Shown here: positions 8,846 through 17,119 of the stretch, in pieces
How the letters are laid out: each line of letters opens with the position of its first letter
How positions within the stretch are numbered: the first letter of the stretch is position 1
Assembly (NCBI GenBank): GCA_004193595.1
Contig: RPGQ01000011.1
Coordinates: 44,728-108,727, forward strand
DNA length: 64,000 nt
Direction of reading: 5' to 3'
Origin: Desulfobacteraceae bacterium Eth-SRB2
GTDB lineage: Bacteria; Desulfobacterota; Desulfobacteria; Desulfobacterales; UBA11574
Notes under the pieces: model-generated
What the model saw: only the letters and a program-made list of their open reading frames with translations
Databases searched by the model: none
What the model was told of the DNA's origin: nothing
Position numbers and translations under genes: made by a program

Positions 8846-10540
8846 TTACAGGTTATTCACCTTAAACACTTCTGATACTTTTTTCATATTCAGCAAAGAT
8901 AGAAGGTTATTGATATCCTGCATTGTTAAACACCAAACATCTGATTGTAACGCATACTCGCTGAAACTTGATTTTGCTATAAAAACAATTTTATGAATCT
9001 TGATTTCATGCTTATTTTCTACAAAATTCCGTTTCTTTTTCAATAGTTCAATATCTTTTTTTTCCACTGATTTTTTTCTGTATTTAAACTCAAACAACCA
9101 GTTTTCTGTGCCCCTGCATAAAGCATCAACTTCAATATTTGATGGTCGTCCAAACACATCGCCATTTCTGTCAAGCATATTAATTCCGTTAACGTCATCA
9201 AATTTTGGCAGGTAAATATCCTGATAATATTGACCATCAAACCTGCTTATCATCTCCCGCAAATAACTCTCAAAAAAAATTCCTGCCTCCGAGCTTAAAG
9301 AAGCAAAATACTCTTTATAATTTTCCTGAATTCTCTCTTTCACATGCTGTAAATTTGTTTCTTCATTCCCATAAATGTTTTTCAGCCAGAATGTTAAAAC
9401 GCTGTCAGTAATGTAATAAGCTTTTTTCTCTTTATCTATAAGGTCTACGTGATGTAAGTTACGCAAGTATGTGCTTAAATACCCTGTCCGTCTTCCCAAT
9501 CTTTTTGACAACTCCGTCAAGGTTGCCCTGCCGCTTGATAACTCTCTCAATATCTCCATCATAAACGTACCACGTCCTTTTAATCTGCTTAATGATGCTT
9601 CAAAAAGATAATTACAATGGATATCAAGCGCTCCGGCTGAAAGCTCTGAAATAAACGCTTCCTCAACGTGTTGTTTTGAAATAATATTGAAATCAGAGGC
9701 ATTTCCGGATGCCGTTTTAGTAAGAATAACCGTGTAAAAGGGATGCCCTTTCGACAAAGAAAACAAAAAATTTAAAGCCTCAGATGTTATTGATTTTTCA
9801 TTACATTTATAAACAAGTTGTATTGTGTCTTTTTTATTAAATGGTTTAACATGAAACTCTATTATTCTGCCAAGGAATGGCGAAGCATGACCTGCCATAA
9901 TATCTTCCATCAATCGAACAGCTGATCCTGTAAAAAGATACCATGTATTTTTTTGCCTGGAAATTATATCTTCTAAAAATCCAAGCAAATTTCCATTTTT
10001 AAATCCTTTATAGTTATTCAAATCCACAATTTCCTGAAATTCATCTAATACAATTGCGCTTTTGATTCCCATCTCAATTGAAAAGTCATCAATAAAATTT
10101 AATATTCTTCCTAAAACTTCCCTTTCGTTTTCAGGTGATGGTGGGTAATATGAGATTATAAATCGGGAAAGGTTTAAAAGGACTTTACTATTCAAGCGAT
10201 CGGAAATATCCATTAAAATCCTGGGATTGACCACAATATCTTCTGTACCAACATCTGATTCAATATTTAAACATTCATAATAAGCAAACATAAATGAGCG
10301 CAAAAGGCGCATTGCAAATTTTCCTGGAGTACCAATATTTCTTTGAACATTAAATCGAAATTTTACGGTATTATCCTGTGTTAATGTTTCAAGAAATTGT
10401 TCTGCAACGGAACTTTTGCCTATTCTTCTCGGCCCTACCAGCGCTACGTTATCAGTAGGATAAATTTTATGGATATTACGAAGGAGTTCAACTCTATTTA
10501 CAAAGTCTTTCCCGCTAACCGGATATTTTATGGAAATCAC
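8846..10540 (-). CDS. DUF234-type AAA ATPase inserted in the cas operon
   Basis: This 564-aa STAND/archaeal-ATPase-like protein starts at a GTG. It shows Walker A VGPRRIGKSSVAEQF near residue 38, Walker B SAIVLDEFQEIVDL, and a sensor-like TGSAVRLMEDIM. A winged-helix segment follows (LTELSKRLGRRTGYLSTYLR). The C-terminus resembles the DUF234 nuclease-like domain, with DALCRGTENWLFEFKYRKKS (D...E-F-K). Such ATPases are common as free-standing genes. Here it sits between cas6 and cas8b in the same orientation with gaps of 26 and 121 bp. A role in this CRISPR system is possible but unproven. Confidence 0.8.
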   Translation of the reverse strand: MISIKYPVSGKDFVNRVELLRNIHKIYPTDNVALVGPRRIGKSSVAEQFLETLTQDNTVKFRFNVQRNIGTPGKFAMRLLRSFMFAYYECLNIESDVGTEDIVVNPRILMDISDRLNSKVLLNLSRFIISYYPPSPENEREVLGRILNFIDDFSIEMGIKSAIVLDEFQEIVDLNNYKGFKNGNLLGFLEDIISRQKNTWYLFTGSAVRLMEDIMAGHASPFLGRIIEFHVKPFNKKDTIQLVYKCNEKSITSEALNFLFSLSKGHPFYTVILTKTASGNASDFNIISKQHVEEAFISELSAGALDIHCNYLFEASLSRLKGRGTFMMEILRELSSGRATLTELSKRLGRRTGYLSTYLRNLHHVDLIDKEKKAYYITDSVLTFWLKNIYGNEETNLQHVKERIQENYKEYFASLSSEAGIFFESYLREMISRFDGQYYQDIYLPKFDDVNGINMLDRNGDVFGRPSNIEVDALCRGTENWLFEFKYRKKSVEKKDIELLKKKRNFVENKHEIKIHKIVFIAKSSFSEYALQSDVWCLTMQDINNLLSLLNMKKVSEVFKVNNL

Positions 10541-10661
10541 AATTCACCTTTAACTGAATTTGCATATTGACCTATTTGCATATTGGACAACATGCTTTTT
10601 AGTATAAACATTTTCAGTTTATATAAAAAATGTCAATATAAATATTTATTTTATCACATTT

Positions 10662-11321
10662 TTATATCATCCTCCTCACAGCCCCAAACCCCCTCGAAAC
10701 CGATTTCCCAATCCCCAGACAATCCGGTAGTAAAAAATTGGTTTTAAATATCCCGTTAAACGCTGTCATGCTTTTGCCTTTAAGGTTTACTTTTGTTTCT
10801 TTTAACTTATGATCAATTTTAATTTTCTGATCTTTTGAAAGCCAGCAGTCCAGATGCTTTGACATGGACAAAACATTACCCGTCATTACACTTTTTAACA
10901 TTTCGTTCTTTTCTTCCCTGCCTGCATCATTGTATTTTATGAAATTTTTCTGATTTAGACCGATCCAGGGCGAGGCAAACTCGTACATGAATATGTCATC
11001 AGAATACCCGAATTCGACTTCTTCGATTTTTAGATCTTTTTCAAAAACAGGGATAACAGTATCTTCAATAACGATTTTATCGAGTTTCATGAATATTTCC
11101 GAAAATATGCTAACAGCCCTGTCCGTTATTGCAAGAATGGCAGGCGTCTTATCTATCAGCTTGAACTGTATTAAAGGATAACGGTAAATGGGATTCCCTT
11201 TTTCATCATGGTTATGAATAAGATCATGATCTTTAAAGGCGTTTCCAACAAACCCTCTGAATTTATGAATCTGCGATGCTCTCAAATTGACATTACTAAA
11301 ACTAAGAGTTGCTTTTTTCAT
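10662..11321 (-). CDS. cas6: crRNA-processing endoribonuclease Cas6 (Cas6b-like)
   Basis: This 219-aa protein cleaves pre-crRNA within repeats. The N-terminus LRASQIHKFRGFVGNAF and the C-terminal glycine-rich loop LGIGKSVSRGFGAVRRM fit the Cas6 double ferredoxin fold. A histidine-rich segment (KDHDLIHNHDEK, about residues 30-41) could hold the catalytic histidine. The ATG lies within an ATGA overlap with the upstream gene, so it is translationally coupled to that unknown protein. Two truncated copies of its 3' end lie at 1071-1219 and 1909-2022. Confidence 0.85.
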   Translation of the reverse strand: MKKATLSFSNVNLRASQIHKFRGFVGNAFKDHDLIHNHDEKGNPIYRYPLIQFKLIDKTPAILAITDRAVSIFSEIFMKLDKIVIEDTVIPVFEKDLKIEEVEFGYSDDIFMYEFASPWIGLNQKNFIKYNDAGREEKNEMLKSVMTGNVLSMSKHLDCWLSKDQKIKIDHKLKETKVNLKGKSMTAFNGIFKTNFLLPDCLGIGKSVSRGFGAVRRMI

Positions 11322-12184
11322 AATCTATCCCTGATGTTAACAACACCCCTTAAAATCCGCTCACTTTCTTTCCCGTCTATTTTAAAATTACCGACCAAAT
11401 CGAAAAAGTTAAGCCATAAACTTGTTTCTTCCCGAATAAACACAAAATTATTGTGGCTGTCATAAGTAAAAAAATAAGTCGGCACTGGATGTTCGCTGTT
11501 TAGAAGGGCAAACAGGTGGCCGTAAAATCCATGGTCATATCGCTGACCGCTGCTGCCGGAACCGCCTTTGGCATAATAAAAAACGTTGTCCTTGTCTTTT
11601 GAAAAATAATATTGCTGCCAGGGATTACGGCTGTCCCAGTGGTTAAACGGTTTTGGCATATCGTATCGCCGGTGATATTCATATTCAATTCTTGGTTTAA
11701 ACGGATCTTCCTTTTTCCAGTATTTTTCCCACTCGTCTTCATAGATCTCTTGATATTCTTCTTTCACTCTTTCTATTGCCAATGGAAACATCTTTTGATC
11801 CAATTCCTTGATGGCTTTATTCCTGAGATCACCCTCTTTTTTGTTTTTAAACTCGGGATCATTTTTAAGGGATTCAATCCGTTCATCGATAAGCTTAAGA
11901 TGTTCCCTGTTCCTGCCCCACCAGTATCTTCTTACTTCTTCCTCTACCAGAGAGCACAGATGAACTTTTTCCTTATCTACGTAACGAGAATCTTCCCACA
12001 AATCATCTTTCATGTGTTCCATGGCAACATAAACTGAAAAAAACATCATACTCCTGTCAATTTTTTCATACACTTCTTTCAGTGGAGGGCCTGTCATAAA
12101 GGACGATAAATCAAAGTGCCTTAATTGGTCAGTCCCTGCAGCCTCTGTCAACGCTATGATTAGCTTAGGATAATCAGAAGTCAT
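11318..12184 (-). CDS. Unrecognised protein coupled to cas6
   Basis: This 288-aa protein matches no family I recognise. The middle is strongly charged and helical (RNREHLKLIDERIESLKNDP). The C-terminal part has an aromatic and glycine-rich block, YYAKGGSGSSGQRYDHGFYG, then HLFALLN, PTYFFTYDSHNNFVF and a tail similar to a RAMP strand. It overlaps cas6 by four bases (ATGA). A fragment of a paralogue sits at 15402-15620, just outside cas1. Recurrence of the Gly-Ser-rich block suggests a real conserved domain. A CRISPR-linked role is inferred only from position and coupling. Confidence 0.6.
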   Translation of the reverse strand: MTSDYPKLIIALTEAAGTDQLRHFDLSSFMTGPPLKEVYEKIDRSMMFFSVYVAMEHMKDDLWEDSRYVDKEKVHLCSLVEEEVRRYWWGRNREHLKLIDERIESLKNDPEFKNKKEGDLRNKAIKELDQKMFPLAIERVKEEYQEIYEDEWEKYWKKEDPFKPRIEYEYHRRYDMPKPFNHWDSRNPWQQYYFSKDKDNVFYYAKGGSGSSGQRYDHGFYGHLFALLNSEHPVPTYFFTYDSHNNFVFIREETSLWLNFFDLVGNFKIDGKESERILRGVVNIRDRL

Positions 12185-12379
12185 AAAAGTATCTTTTGGT
12201 TTATGAAATTGCCATTTAATACACTAAAATCAACAATTGTTTTTATACCACACCATTTTGTCAGATAAGGACAAACCATAGATGTCACAAATTGGTTTAT
12301 TGAGTAAATGGTCGAATGGTTGTAATCGGATATTTTTCATTTTTTTGGGTTCATCTGCGTATATTCGCGGTGAACCCAA

Positions 12380-12676
12380 TCAAAAAAATTTAGCCAGAAT
12401 CTCATCATTCACCAGTTTACGATCAAACCCCTGTCCAAGTACTTTTACTCTCCGGAAGTCTTCCTGGCAAAAAGGAAACAAGTAAACTCTGTCCGTGTCT
12501 TCATCAATGAGGCTTAGACACTTTTCCCCTAACTCATCAAACCGGTTTGATTCGAGTTTGCCTAAAAATACACTTTTTTGAACCCTGATCAGCCCATATT
12601 TTTTACACGCTTTGGCTACCTTGGTTCGTGCTTTGTCATCCACAATGTCATAAAGAATCCAGACAAGGACGGTCAT
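12380..12676 (-). CDS. cas2: CRISPR adaptation protein Cas2
   Basis: This 98-aa ferredoxin-fold protein pairs with Cas1 to integrate spacers. It begins with the family strand LVWILYDIVDDKARTKVAKA (D in YDIVDD) and contains YGLIRVQKSVFLGKL and the second strand DTDRVYLFPFC. Length is normal. The four-helix gene lies between it and cas1, breaking the usual cas1-cas2 adjacency. Confidence 0.95.
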   Translation of the reverse strand: MTVLVWILYDIVDDKARTKVAKACKKYGLIRVQKSVFLGKLESNRFDELGEKCLSLIDEDTDRVYLFPFCQEDFRRVKVLGQGFDRKLVNDEILAKFF

Positions 12677-12744
12677 GATTTACTTCGTACAACAGTTTTT
12701 TTATAAATTGCTATTTTTCATCCAAAAACCCATGGGTAAAGTGA

Positions 12745-12852
12745 ACCGGGGAACCGGTGAATTTGTCTTTCTCCGTTTCTCCGTTTCACCCCATCACCGT
12801 TTCATTCCCTCACCGTCTCACCGTTTCTCCGTTTCTCCCATTCCTCGTTTCA
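12745..12852. repeat. Pyrimidine-rich degenerate repeat, left of the four-helix gene
   Basis: Imperfect copies of units such as CCGTTTCTCCGTTTCACC fill this stretch downstream of the IVP-like gene. The same unit fills 13237-13440 on the other side. Together the two blocks bracket the gene. No gene lies in this block. Confidence 0.8.
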
Positions 12853-13236
12853 TCATTGCCTAATCAGCCATTTATCTACATCAATAATCATTTTCACAAT
12901 CTGCCCCATGATTTGTTCATAGATTTCATCAAGATCATGGCAGGTTTCGTCATTCAAATATTTACATCTTCCGGCAAATTCCACCCAAACCTGTGTTTCA
13001 CATGCCTCGCTTTCTGCATCGCTGAGTTTGGCTATAAAGGCCGCCTTGTATCGTCGTTTTCGCCACGCTTCAGCCATATTCGCGCAGACCGAACGAGATG
13101 CACGCCTCATTTGGTCGACCATAGAATATTTTTCTTCAGGAGGAAATTGTTTGGTCAGATGAAATATTTTCATCGCCGCATCCATACCATTTTGAAATAC
13201 CCTTAAATCCTTGTAGCTTTTTATTCGTTCTCCCAT
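12853..13236 (-). CDS. Four-helix-bundle protein (23S rRNA intervening-sequence protein family)
   Basis: This 127-aa protein has the family pattern SYKDLRVFQNGMDAAMKIFH, then TKQFPPEEKYSMVDQMRRAS and SVCANMAEAWRKRRYKAAF, ending in two helices. Such proteins were first found encoded within 23S rRNA intervening sequences and form pentameric four-helix bundles; their cellular role is unclear. Here it separates cas1 from cas2 and is flanked on both sides by the same degenerate repeat. That suggests the gene plus repeats entered as a unit. It is not a ribosomal protein despite older 'S23' names. Confidence 0.88.
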   Translation of the reverse strand: MGERIKSYKDLRVFQNGMDAAMKIFHLTKQFPPEEKYSMVDQMRRASRSVCANMAEAWRKRRYKAAFIAKLSDAESEACETQVWVEFAGRCKYLNDETCHDLDEIYEQIMGQIVKMIIDVDKWLIRQ

Positions 13237-13440
13237 TCTCCGCCTCCCCGTCTCTCCGTCTCTCCGTTTCCCCGTCTCTCCGTTTCTCCCTTTCCCCGTC
13301 TCTCCGTTTCTCCCTTTCCCCGGCTCTCCGTTTCTCCCTTTCCCCGGCTCTCCGTCTCCCCATCTCCCCGTTTCACCCCATCACCCCGTCTCCGTCTCTC
13401 CGTTTCACCGTTTCTCCCCATCCCCATTTCCCCCTGTCAC
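13237..13440. repeat. Pyrimidine-rich degenerate repeat, right of the four-helix gene
   Basis: About 200 bp of irregular repeats of units like CCGTCTCTCCGTTTCTCC and TTTCCCCGGCTCTCCG. Read on the minus strand it yields artefactual frames of Glu/Arg/Gly repeats, not genes. The block lies between cas1 (ending 13443) and the four-helix gene start, so cas1 transcription would run through it. Phase varies between units, so it is not a CRISPR array. Confidence 0.85.
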
Positions 13441-13442
13441 CA

Positions 13443-14456
13443 TCAGAATTCTTTAATCTCCAGCCAGTCCGGTCTTTTTTCTTCTTCATCGGCCAGAAGG
13501 ATATTTGCCATCCTGTGGGCTTCGTGCTGGAGAATATGCCGGCGCTTGACGTTTTTTCTGCGATAGCGGACGGTTTCTTCCATGTGTTTGTTTATGGCTT
13601 CCACAACAACGGGTTTGCCTTCTGTATTGAGTGTAACAGATTGTTCGTTGCTGTCGAAATATTTGTCCTTCATCTTTTTTCCGGTAAACAGGTAAACAGT
13701 TGTCCGTTCTGCATAAATCCGAAACGGTTCAATCAGGTCAAACACCAGAGATTTCTTGTTGTAATTATCGGTGTGGAGAAAGCCGACATACGGGTCGAGA
13801 CCTGAAAGAATACAAGCCTTTTCCACCCGGCTGTAAAGGATTCCGTAGCAATAATTCAAAACCGCATTGAAGGGATCTTTTGCCGGACGCCGGGATCTGC
13901 CCTTGAATTGATATTTTTCGGGCATGATTTTTGACAGGCACTGAAAATATGCCCTGCCCGAAGTTCCTTCCAGCCCCATCAACCGGTTTCGGACATTTTC
14001 AAGATCCTGTTCTTCTAAAACTAATTTTGTCAGAGACTGCTCCATGATATTTATGGGATTTGTAAATAGCAAGAATTTGTCAGGGCGGGCATGCATCAGC
14101 TTTTTCAAAAAACGGATCTGATTTTCCATTTTCCGACCGATCATATCAATGACAAGTTGCAGACCCAGCAGCTTTTCGGCAGCTTCGAGTTGTTTTCTGC
14201 GAATCAGGGCGGTACTGCCCATTTTTGAAAACCAGACACGACCCAGCGGGTCTCCAAAGGAATCCAGGAAAATGATATCAATGTTATGTTCCAGGGACAA
14301 CACCACGGCCTGAGTTGAAATCATGGCCTGGTTTGAAATGACGATTGATTCAACCTTCAAGGGAGAAATGTCAAAGACTCTTTCTTTTTGTTTAAGCCTG
14401 AAACATTCGTTTTTCTGGGTTATAAATGTTCCCGGGCTGTTGATAACAAGTTGCAT
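13443..14456 (-). CDS. cas1: CRISPR integrase Cas1
   Basis: This 337-aa metal-dependent integrase inserts spacers at the leader-proximal repeat. The N-terminal beta domain (MQLVINSPGTFITQKNECF) leads into ALIRRKQLEAAEKLLGLQLV. Catalytic residues are visible as the glutamate in LMGLEGTSGRAYF, the histidine in VGFLHTDNYNKKSLVFDL, and the acidic residue in DLIEPFRIYAERT. Length and motifs are intact. It is the first gene of the minus-strand cas cluster. Confidence 0.95.
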   Translation of the reverse strand: MQLVINSPGTFITQKNECFRLKQKERVFDISPLKVESIVISNQAMISTQAVVLSLEHNIDIIFLDSFGDPLGRVWFSKMGSTALIRRKQLEAAEKLLGLQLVIDMIGRKMENQIRFLKKLMHARPDKFLLFTNPINIMEQSLTKLVLEEQDLENVRNRLMGLEGTSGRAYFQCLSKIMPEKYQFKGRSRRPAKDPFNAVLNYCYGILYSRVEKACILSGLDPYVGFLHTDNYNKKSLVFDLIEPFRIYAERTTVYLFTGKKMKDKYFDSNEQSVTLNTEGKPVVVEAINKHMEETVRYRRKNVKRRHILQHEAHRMANILLADEEEKRPDWLEIKEF

Positions 14457-14520
14457 GATGTTTTCCGATTAAAAAGAACGAAATCAAATCCGCTCTTGTC
14501 TCTTTTATGATTAATTCAGT

Positions 14521-15072
14521 TCATTTTTTACTCTTTTTCGTCCTTTTGCCGTAGGTTTTTTGTTTTTCCTTAACCGTAAAACCTATTTTCTTTTTGGGTG
14601 TTTCATCAGTTTCTAAAAGTTGCTTTATAGCCTCAAATACGATCTGAAACTGCTGGTCGTATTTTTCCTCCATTGATTCAATTTTTCTCTTTAAATCTTC
14701 ATGGGTTGAGAGCATCTTTCGAAGCTGTGTAAAGGCTCTCATTATCAAGATATTAACCTGGATGGCTCTATCACTGTTCAACACACTCGAAAGCATTGCA
14801 ACACCCTGCTCTGTAAAGGCATAAGGAGGATAGCGGCGGCCGCCCCTTCCCTTTGAGATCACAATTTGTGATCTCAAAGAATCGAATTCATCTTTAGAAA
14901 GTTGAAACATAAAGTCAGGGGGAAACCTTTGCTTGTTCCTTTTTACGGCCTGAACAAGCGTTCTGGTTTCCACATCGTAGAGTTCAGCCAGATCTCTGTC
15001 CAGCATCACCTTCATGCCGCCCATCAAGTATATCTTATTTGCAATCCTTTCTATGGGTACAATGCCTGACAT
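14521..15072 (-). CDS. ORF6N-domain DNA-binding protein
   Basis: This 183-aa protein begins with an ORF6N (KilA-N-like) domain: [54 protein letters not shown], then [21 protein letters not shown] coiled-coil and a lysine-rich tail follow (residues 125-183). The domain is widespread in phage and mobile-element regulators. Two tandem perfect palindromes lie about 160-195 bp upstream and may be its operator or that of a partner. It stands just outside cas1 in the same orientation. Confidence 0.85.
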   Translation of the reverse strand: MSGIVPIERIANKIYLMGGMKVMLDRDLAELYDVETRTLVQAVKRNKQRFPPDFMFQLSKDEFDSLRSQIVISKGRGGRRYPPYAFTEQGVAMLSSVLNSDRAIQVNILIMRAFTQLRKMLSTHEDLKRKIESMEEKYDQQFQIVFEAIKQLLETDETPKKKIGFTVKEKQKTYGKRTKKSKK

Positions 15073-15401
15073 CTGATTTAACCTCCATCACTTCATAAGA
15101 TGAGTCGTCACATGAATTATTAACGTCTCCTTCAAATCCCTGTATGAAAACCTTATACATATTCAAAAGTTGTGCCTGATATTAACATTTTGAAATTACA
15201 CACGATCAAAAATAACAGCATTACTTGATGCACAGTTTTCTGTGCATGGCGCACAATTTTTTGTGCATTCGCATAAGGACGGAGTTTAAACTATTCTTGA
15301 CTTTTTTTATCACTGATTCAGCCCATTGATATTGAAGAAATCGGCTATGGGAATTCCACTTCCGTAAAAATCATCGGAGGCCAAAATGAAAAAAATGAAT
15401 C
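15073..15401. other. Intergenic region with operator palindromes and a faint coding trace
   Basis: No intact gene was seen. It holds the palindrome pair at 15229-15266. Around 15315-15410 on the plus strand an open stretch reads QPIDIEEIGYGNSTSVKIIG. It looks coding-like but was not matched to a family, and may be debris. Confidence 0.4.
15229..15266. promoter_or_regulatory. Tandem palindromic operator upstream of the ORF6N gene
   Basis: Two perfect palindromes stand side by side: TGCACAGTTTTCTGTGCA (15229-15246) and GCACAATTTTTTGTGC (15251-15266). They share GCACA-N6-TGTGC arms, and their centres are about 21 bp apart, two helical turns. That spacing favours cooperative binding of two dimers on one DNA face. 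The regulator is not identified. Confidence 0.6.
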
Positions 15402-15620
15402 TCAATATAACATACGATGTAGGTCATATAGCATCCCATGTCTGAAGATTTTTTTTGTATCTTCTCGATTGAAAACCAAGCGATTCTGTTTGTTATCAGT
15501 GAAAAAGTAAGTTGGCCCCGGATTTTCTTTATTTAAAAGGGCGAACAGATGGCTGTAAAGGCCGTGGTTGTATGGCTGGCCGCTGGAGCCGGAACCGTCC
15601 TGTTTTTTACAAAATCTCAC
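15402..15620 (-). pseudogene. Fragment of a paralogue of the cas6-partner protein
   Basis: The reading frame contains GSGSSGQPYNHGLYSHLFAL followed by GPTYFFTDNKQNRLVF. This matches GSGSSGQRYDHGFYGHLFAL and PTYFFTYDSHNNFVF in the 288-aa protein at 11318-12184. Only about 50 homologous residues remain, with no plausible start of its own. It overlaps the end of vapC by 14 bases. It shows that the cas6-partner family was present more than once at this locus. Confidence 0.7.
15425..15448. repeat. 24-bp direct repeat, copy 1
   Basis: The sequence beginning CATATAGCATCCCATGTCTG is identical over 24 bp to 16413-16436. The two copies bracket the VapBC pair and the paralogue fragment. The shared part includes one arm (ATCCCAT) of the inverted repeat next to the WYL gene. 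Confidence 0.75.
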
Positions 15621-16029
15621 GGACCGCTTTTATTTTTTTCATGTCTTCGTCAAATGAGACAACCACCTTTTCTGGAGAAGAATGAGCGGCAAGAATACAA
15701 TCCACAATATCAATATGGTTGCTATTGTATTTTAGAAGCGCTTCGAGGATTTCTGATCTGTCGGGATTTACAATGCCGGAAAAATTCATGATTCCGCTTA
15801 ACTTTGTTGAAATTTCACTCTTGGGAATCTGATAATATTTCTCCATCACATAGATGCATTCAACAATAACCACATCAGGTATCTCGGCCTTTTTTGTCCC
15901 TTCAGATATGTTTTTCATAAATGATTCTGCTTTAGGGCTGAATTTGGGATGATCCCCTAATAAATACCTGAGAATAACGTTTGTATCAATCAGGTAAACC
16001 TTCTCCTGCTGTTTCTTCACCGATTTCAC
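15607..16029 (-). CDS. vapC: VapC-type PIN-domain ribonuclease toxin
   Basis: This 140-aa PIN-domain RNase has acidic metal-binding residues in YLIDTNVILRYLL, VIVECIYVMEKYY, HIDIVDCILAAHS and VVSFDEDMKK. It probably cleaves tRNA or rRNA, as family members do. It overlaps the upstream antitoxin by 44 bases using a GTG start, giving a coupled pair; an internal GTG nine bases further on is also possible. The pair lies between the WYL pseudogene and the ORF6N gene. Confidence 0.88.
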   Translation of the reverse strand: MKSVKKQQEKVYLIDTNVILRYLLGDHPKFSPKAESFMKNISEGTKKAEIPDVVIVECIYVMEKYYQIPKSEISTKLSGIMNFSGIVNPDRSEILEALLKYNSNHIDIVDCILAAHSSPEKVVVSFDEDMKKIKAVREIL

Positions 16030-16249
16030 CTTGTATTTTTTTTCTTATTTTTTTTAAAGAAACATATTCCTTTGCATATTTTTTCAGACTTCCGGCTAAT
16101 TGTTCCGGTTGAACTTTGGGAACGCCTTTTAGCTTGATCTCATTGTCTTCAATAAGAAACAAAACTGCGCCATCTTTTTCGATTTTTAATTTTTTTCTAA
16201 TTGGTTTGGGGATCGTTACTTGTCCCTTCTTTGTTATTTTTGCATACAT
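15986..16249 (-). CDS. vapB: AbrB/SpoVT-type antitoxin (VapB)
   Basis: This 87-aa protein has a swapped-hairpin AbrB DNA-binding domain at the N-terminus (MYAKITKKGQVTIPKPIRKK) and a C-terminal toxin-binding tail rich in lysine and glutamate. It precedes and overlaps vapC. It is expected to neutralise the PIN toxin and autoregulate the operon. No clear operator was picked out in the AT-rich upstream region 16250-16400. Confidence 0.85.
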   Translation of the reverse strand: MYAKITKKGQVTIPKPIRKKLKIEKDGAVLFLIEDNEIKLKGVPKVQPEQLAGSLKKYAKEYVSLKKIRKKIQGEIGEETAGEGLPD

Positions 16250-16406
16250 TTTTTATTTATCCTTCAATTTTATTTATTCTTACTTTTACTAAATAATTCA
16301 TTTTATAAAATAATACAAGTATTAATGTTTATATCTATTTCTGAAATATCAAGTAATATTAAAAATAAAATAGATAATTGCAACATCAATTGATATGAGA
16401 TTGCAT

Positions 16407-16427
16407 ATGGGACATATAGCATCCCAT
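16407..16427. promoter_or_regulatory. Inverted repeat 3' of the WYL gene
   Basis: The arms ATGGGA (16407-16412) and TCCCAT (16422-16427) face each other across nine bases. A related element with ATATGGGACATTA on the minus strand lies upstream of the WYL remnant at 17131-17160, and one arm recurs at 15425-15448. Recurrence around a WYL regulator suggests its binding site; this is inference. Confidence 0.4.
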
Positions 16428-16436
16428 GTCTGAAGA
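16413..16436. repeat. 24-bp direct repeat, copy 2
   Basis: This is identical to 15425-15448 over 24 bp. It overlaps the right arm of the inverted repeat beside the WYL pseudogene and ends a few bases before that gene's stop codon region. Confidence 0.75.
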
Positions 16437-16440
16437 GGTT

Positions 16441-17119
16441 TTATTGTTTGTATTTTTTTGCCATCTTATCGATTTCTTTTCGCACCTCCTGGCGAAGTTC
16501 CTCCGGTGAGATCACCTCGACATCGGCGCCGAACTGGAGAATTTTCAATTTGTTTTCCCTAAAATCGGCCACCGGTAACGAAAGCTCCAAACCACCGTCG
16601 TCAAGATGGGTCATGGTTTGGTGGGGATGCCAGAGCTGCTCTTTGATCCAGCGGGCGAGAAAAGGCGTAAATTTCAATACTGCGGTAATGGTTTCTTTGG
16701 CCTGGAAAATGCCGAAAGCGCCTTCGAGCAGGTGTTTCCATTGATCGACTGGTTTGGGGTCAAAGGTTTCCGGCTCGACCAGGACATGGGTCATTCGGGC
16801 AAGGTAGAGTTTGCGCCAGTCCTTACGCAGTCGGCACCAGGCTATCAGAACCCAGCTTGCCATGTAATGTTGAAGGTGATGGGGTTCGGCCAGACAATAC
16901 GTCTTCTGTCCGGTTGAGGGGAATCGGTAGGTGAAACCAATCACATGCCGTTTCACCAGGGCATGAGCCACCTGCCGAAACAGATCCCCCTGAGCCGGCT
17001 CGCGCAGGAATTTGTGACTCGAAATATGTCAGGGCAGCTTGTCGTAGCGGAGCAAAGATCCCGCCCAGCGGGGCTACGGCTTTGATGCCTTGGACCTGCA
17101 ATATCCTCGACTTTTGCAT
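16441..17119 (-). pseudogene. WYL-domain regulator, N-terminally truncated and frameshifted
   Basis: The 3' part (16441-17020) encodes a WYL sensor domain, VKRHVIGFTYRF then EPHHLQHYMASWVLIAWCRL and KLYLARMTHV, plus a WCX-like C-terminus (LPVADFRENKLKILQFGADV). The upstream coding continues in another frame (PLRQAALTYFESQ, 17010-17119), so a frameshift lies near 17010. The N-terminal winged helix expected of these transcription factors is absent. WYL proteins often regulate CRISPR and other defence loci. This one appears dead or reduced to a ligand-binding fragment. Confidence 0.75.

Noticed and set aside
13136..13427. Minus-strand frames rich in Gly, Glu and Arg as genes
   Set aside because: They are translations of the purine-rich repeat, overlap the four-helix gene, and have no ribosome sites.
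13237..13440. Repeat block as a CRISPR array
   Set aside because: Units vary in length and sequence and there are no constant repeats with unique spacers; it is a low-complexity tract.
16823..17119. TGA in the WYL region as a selenocysteine codon
   Set aside because: The TGA falls in a frame that upstream coding does not use; the homology switches frame, so it is a frameshift, and no SECIS-like hairpin follows.
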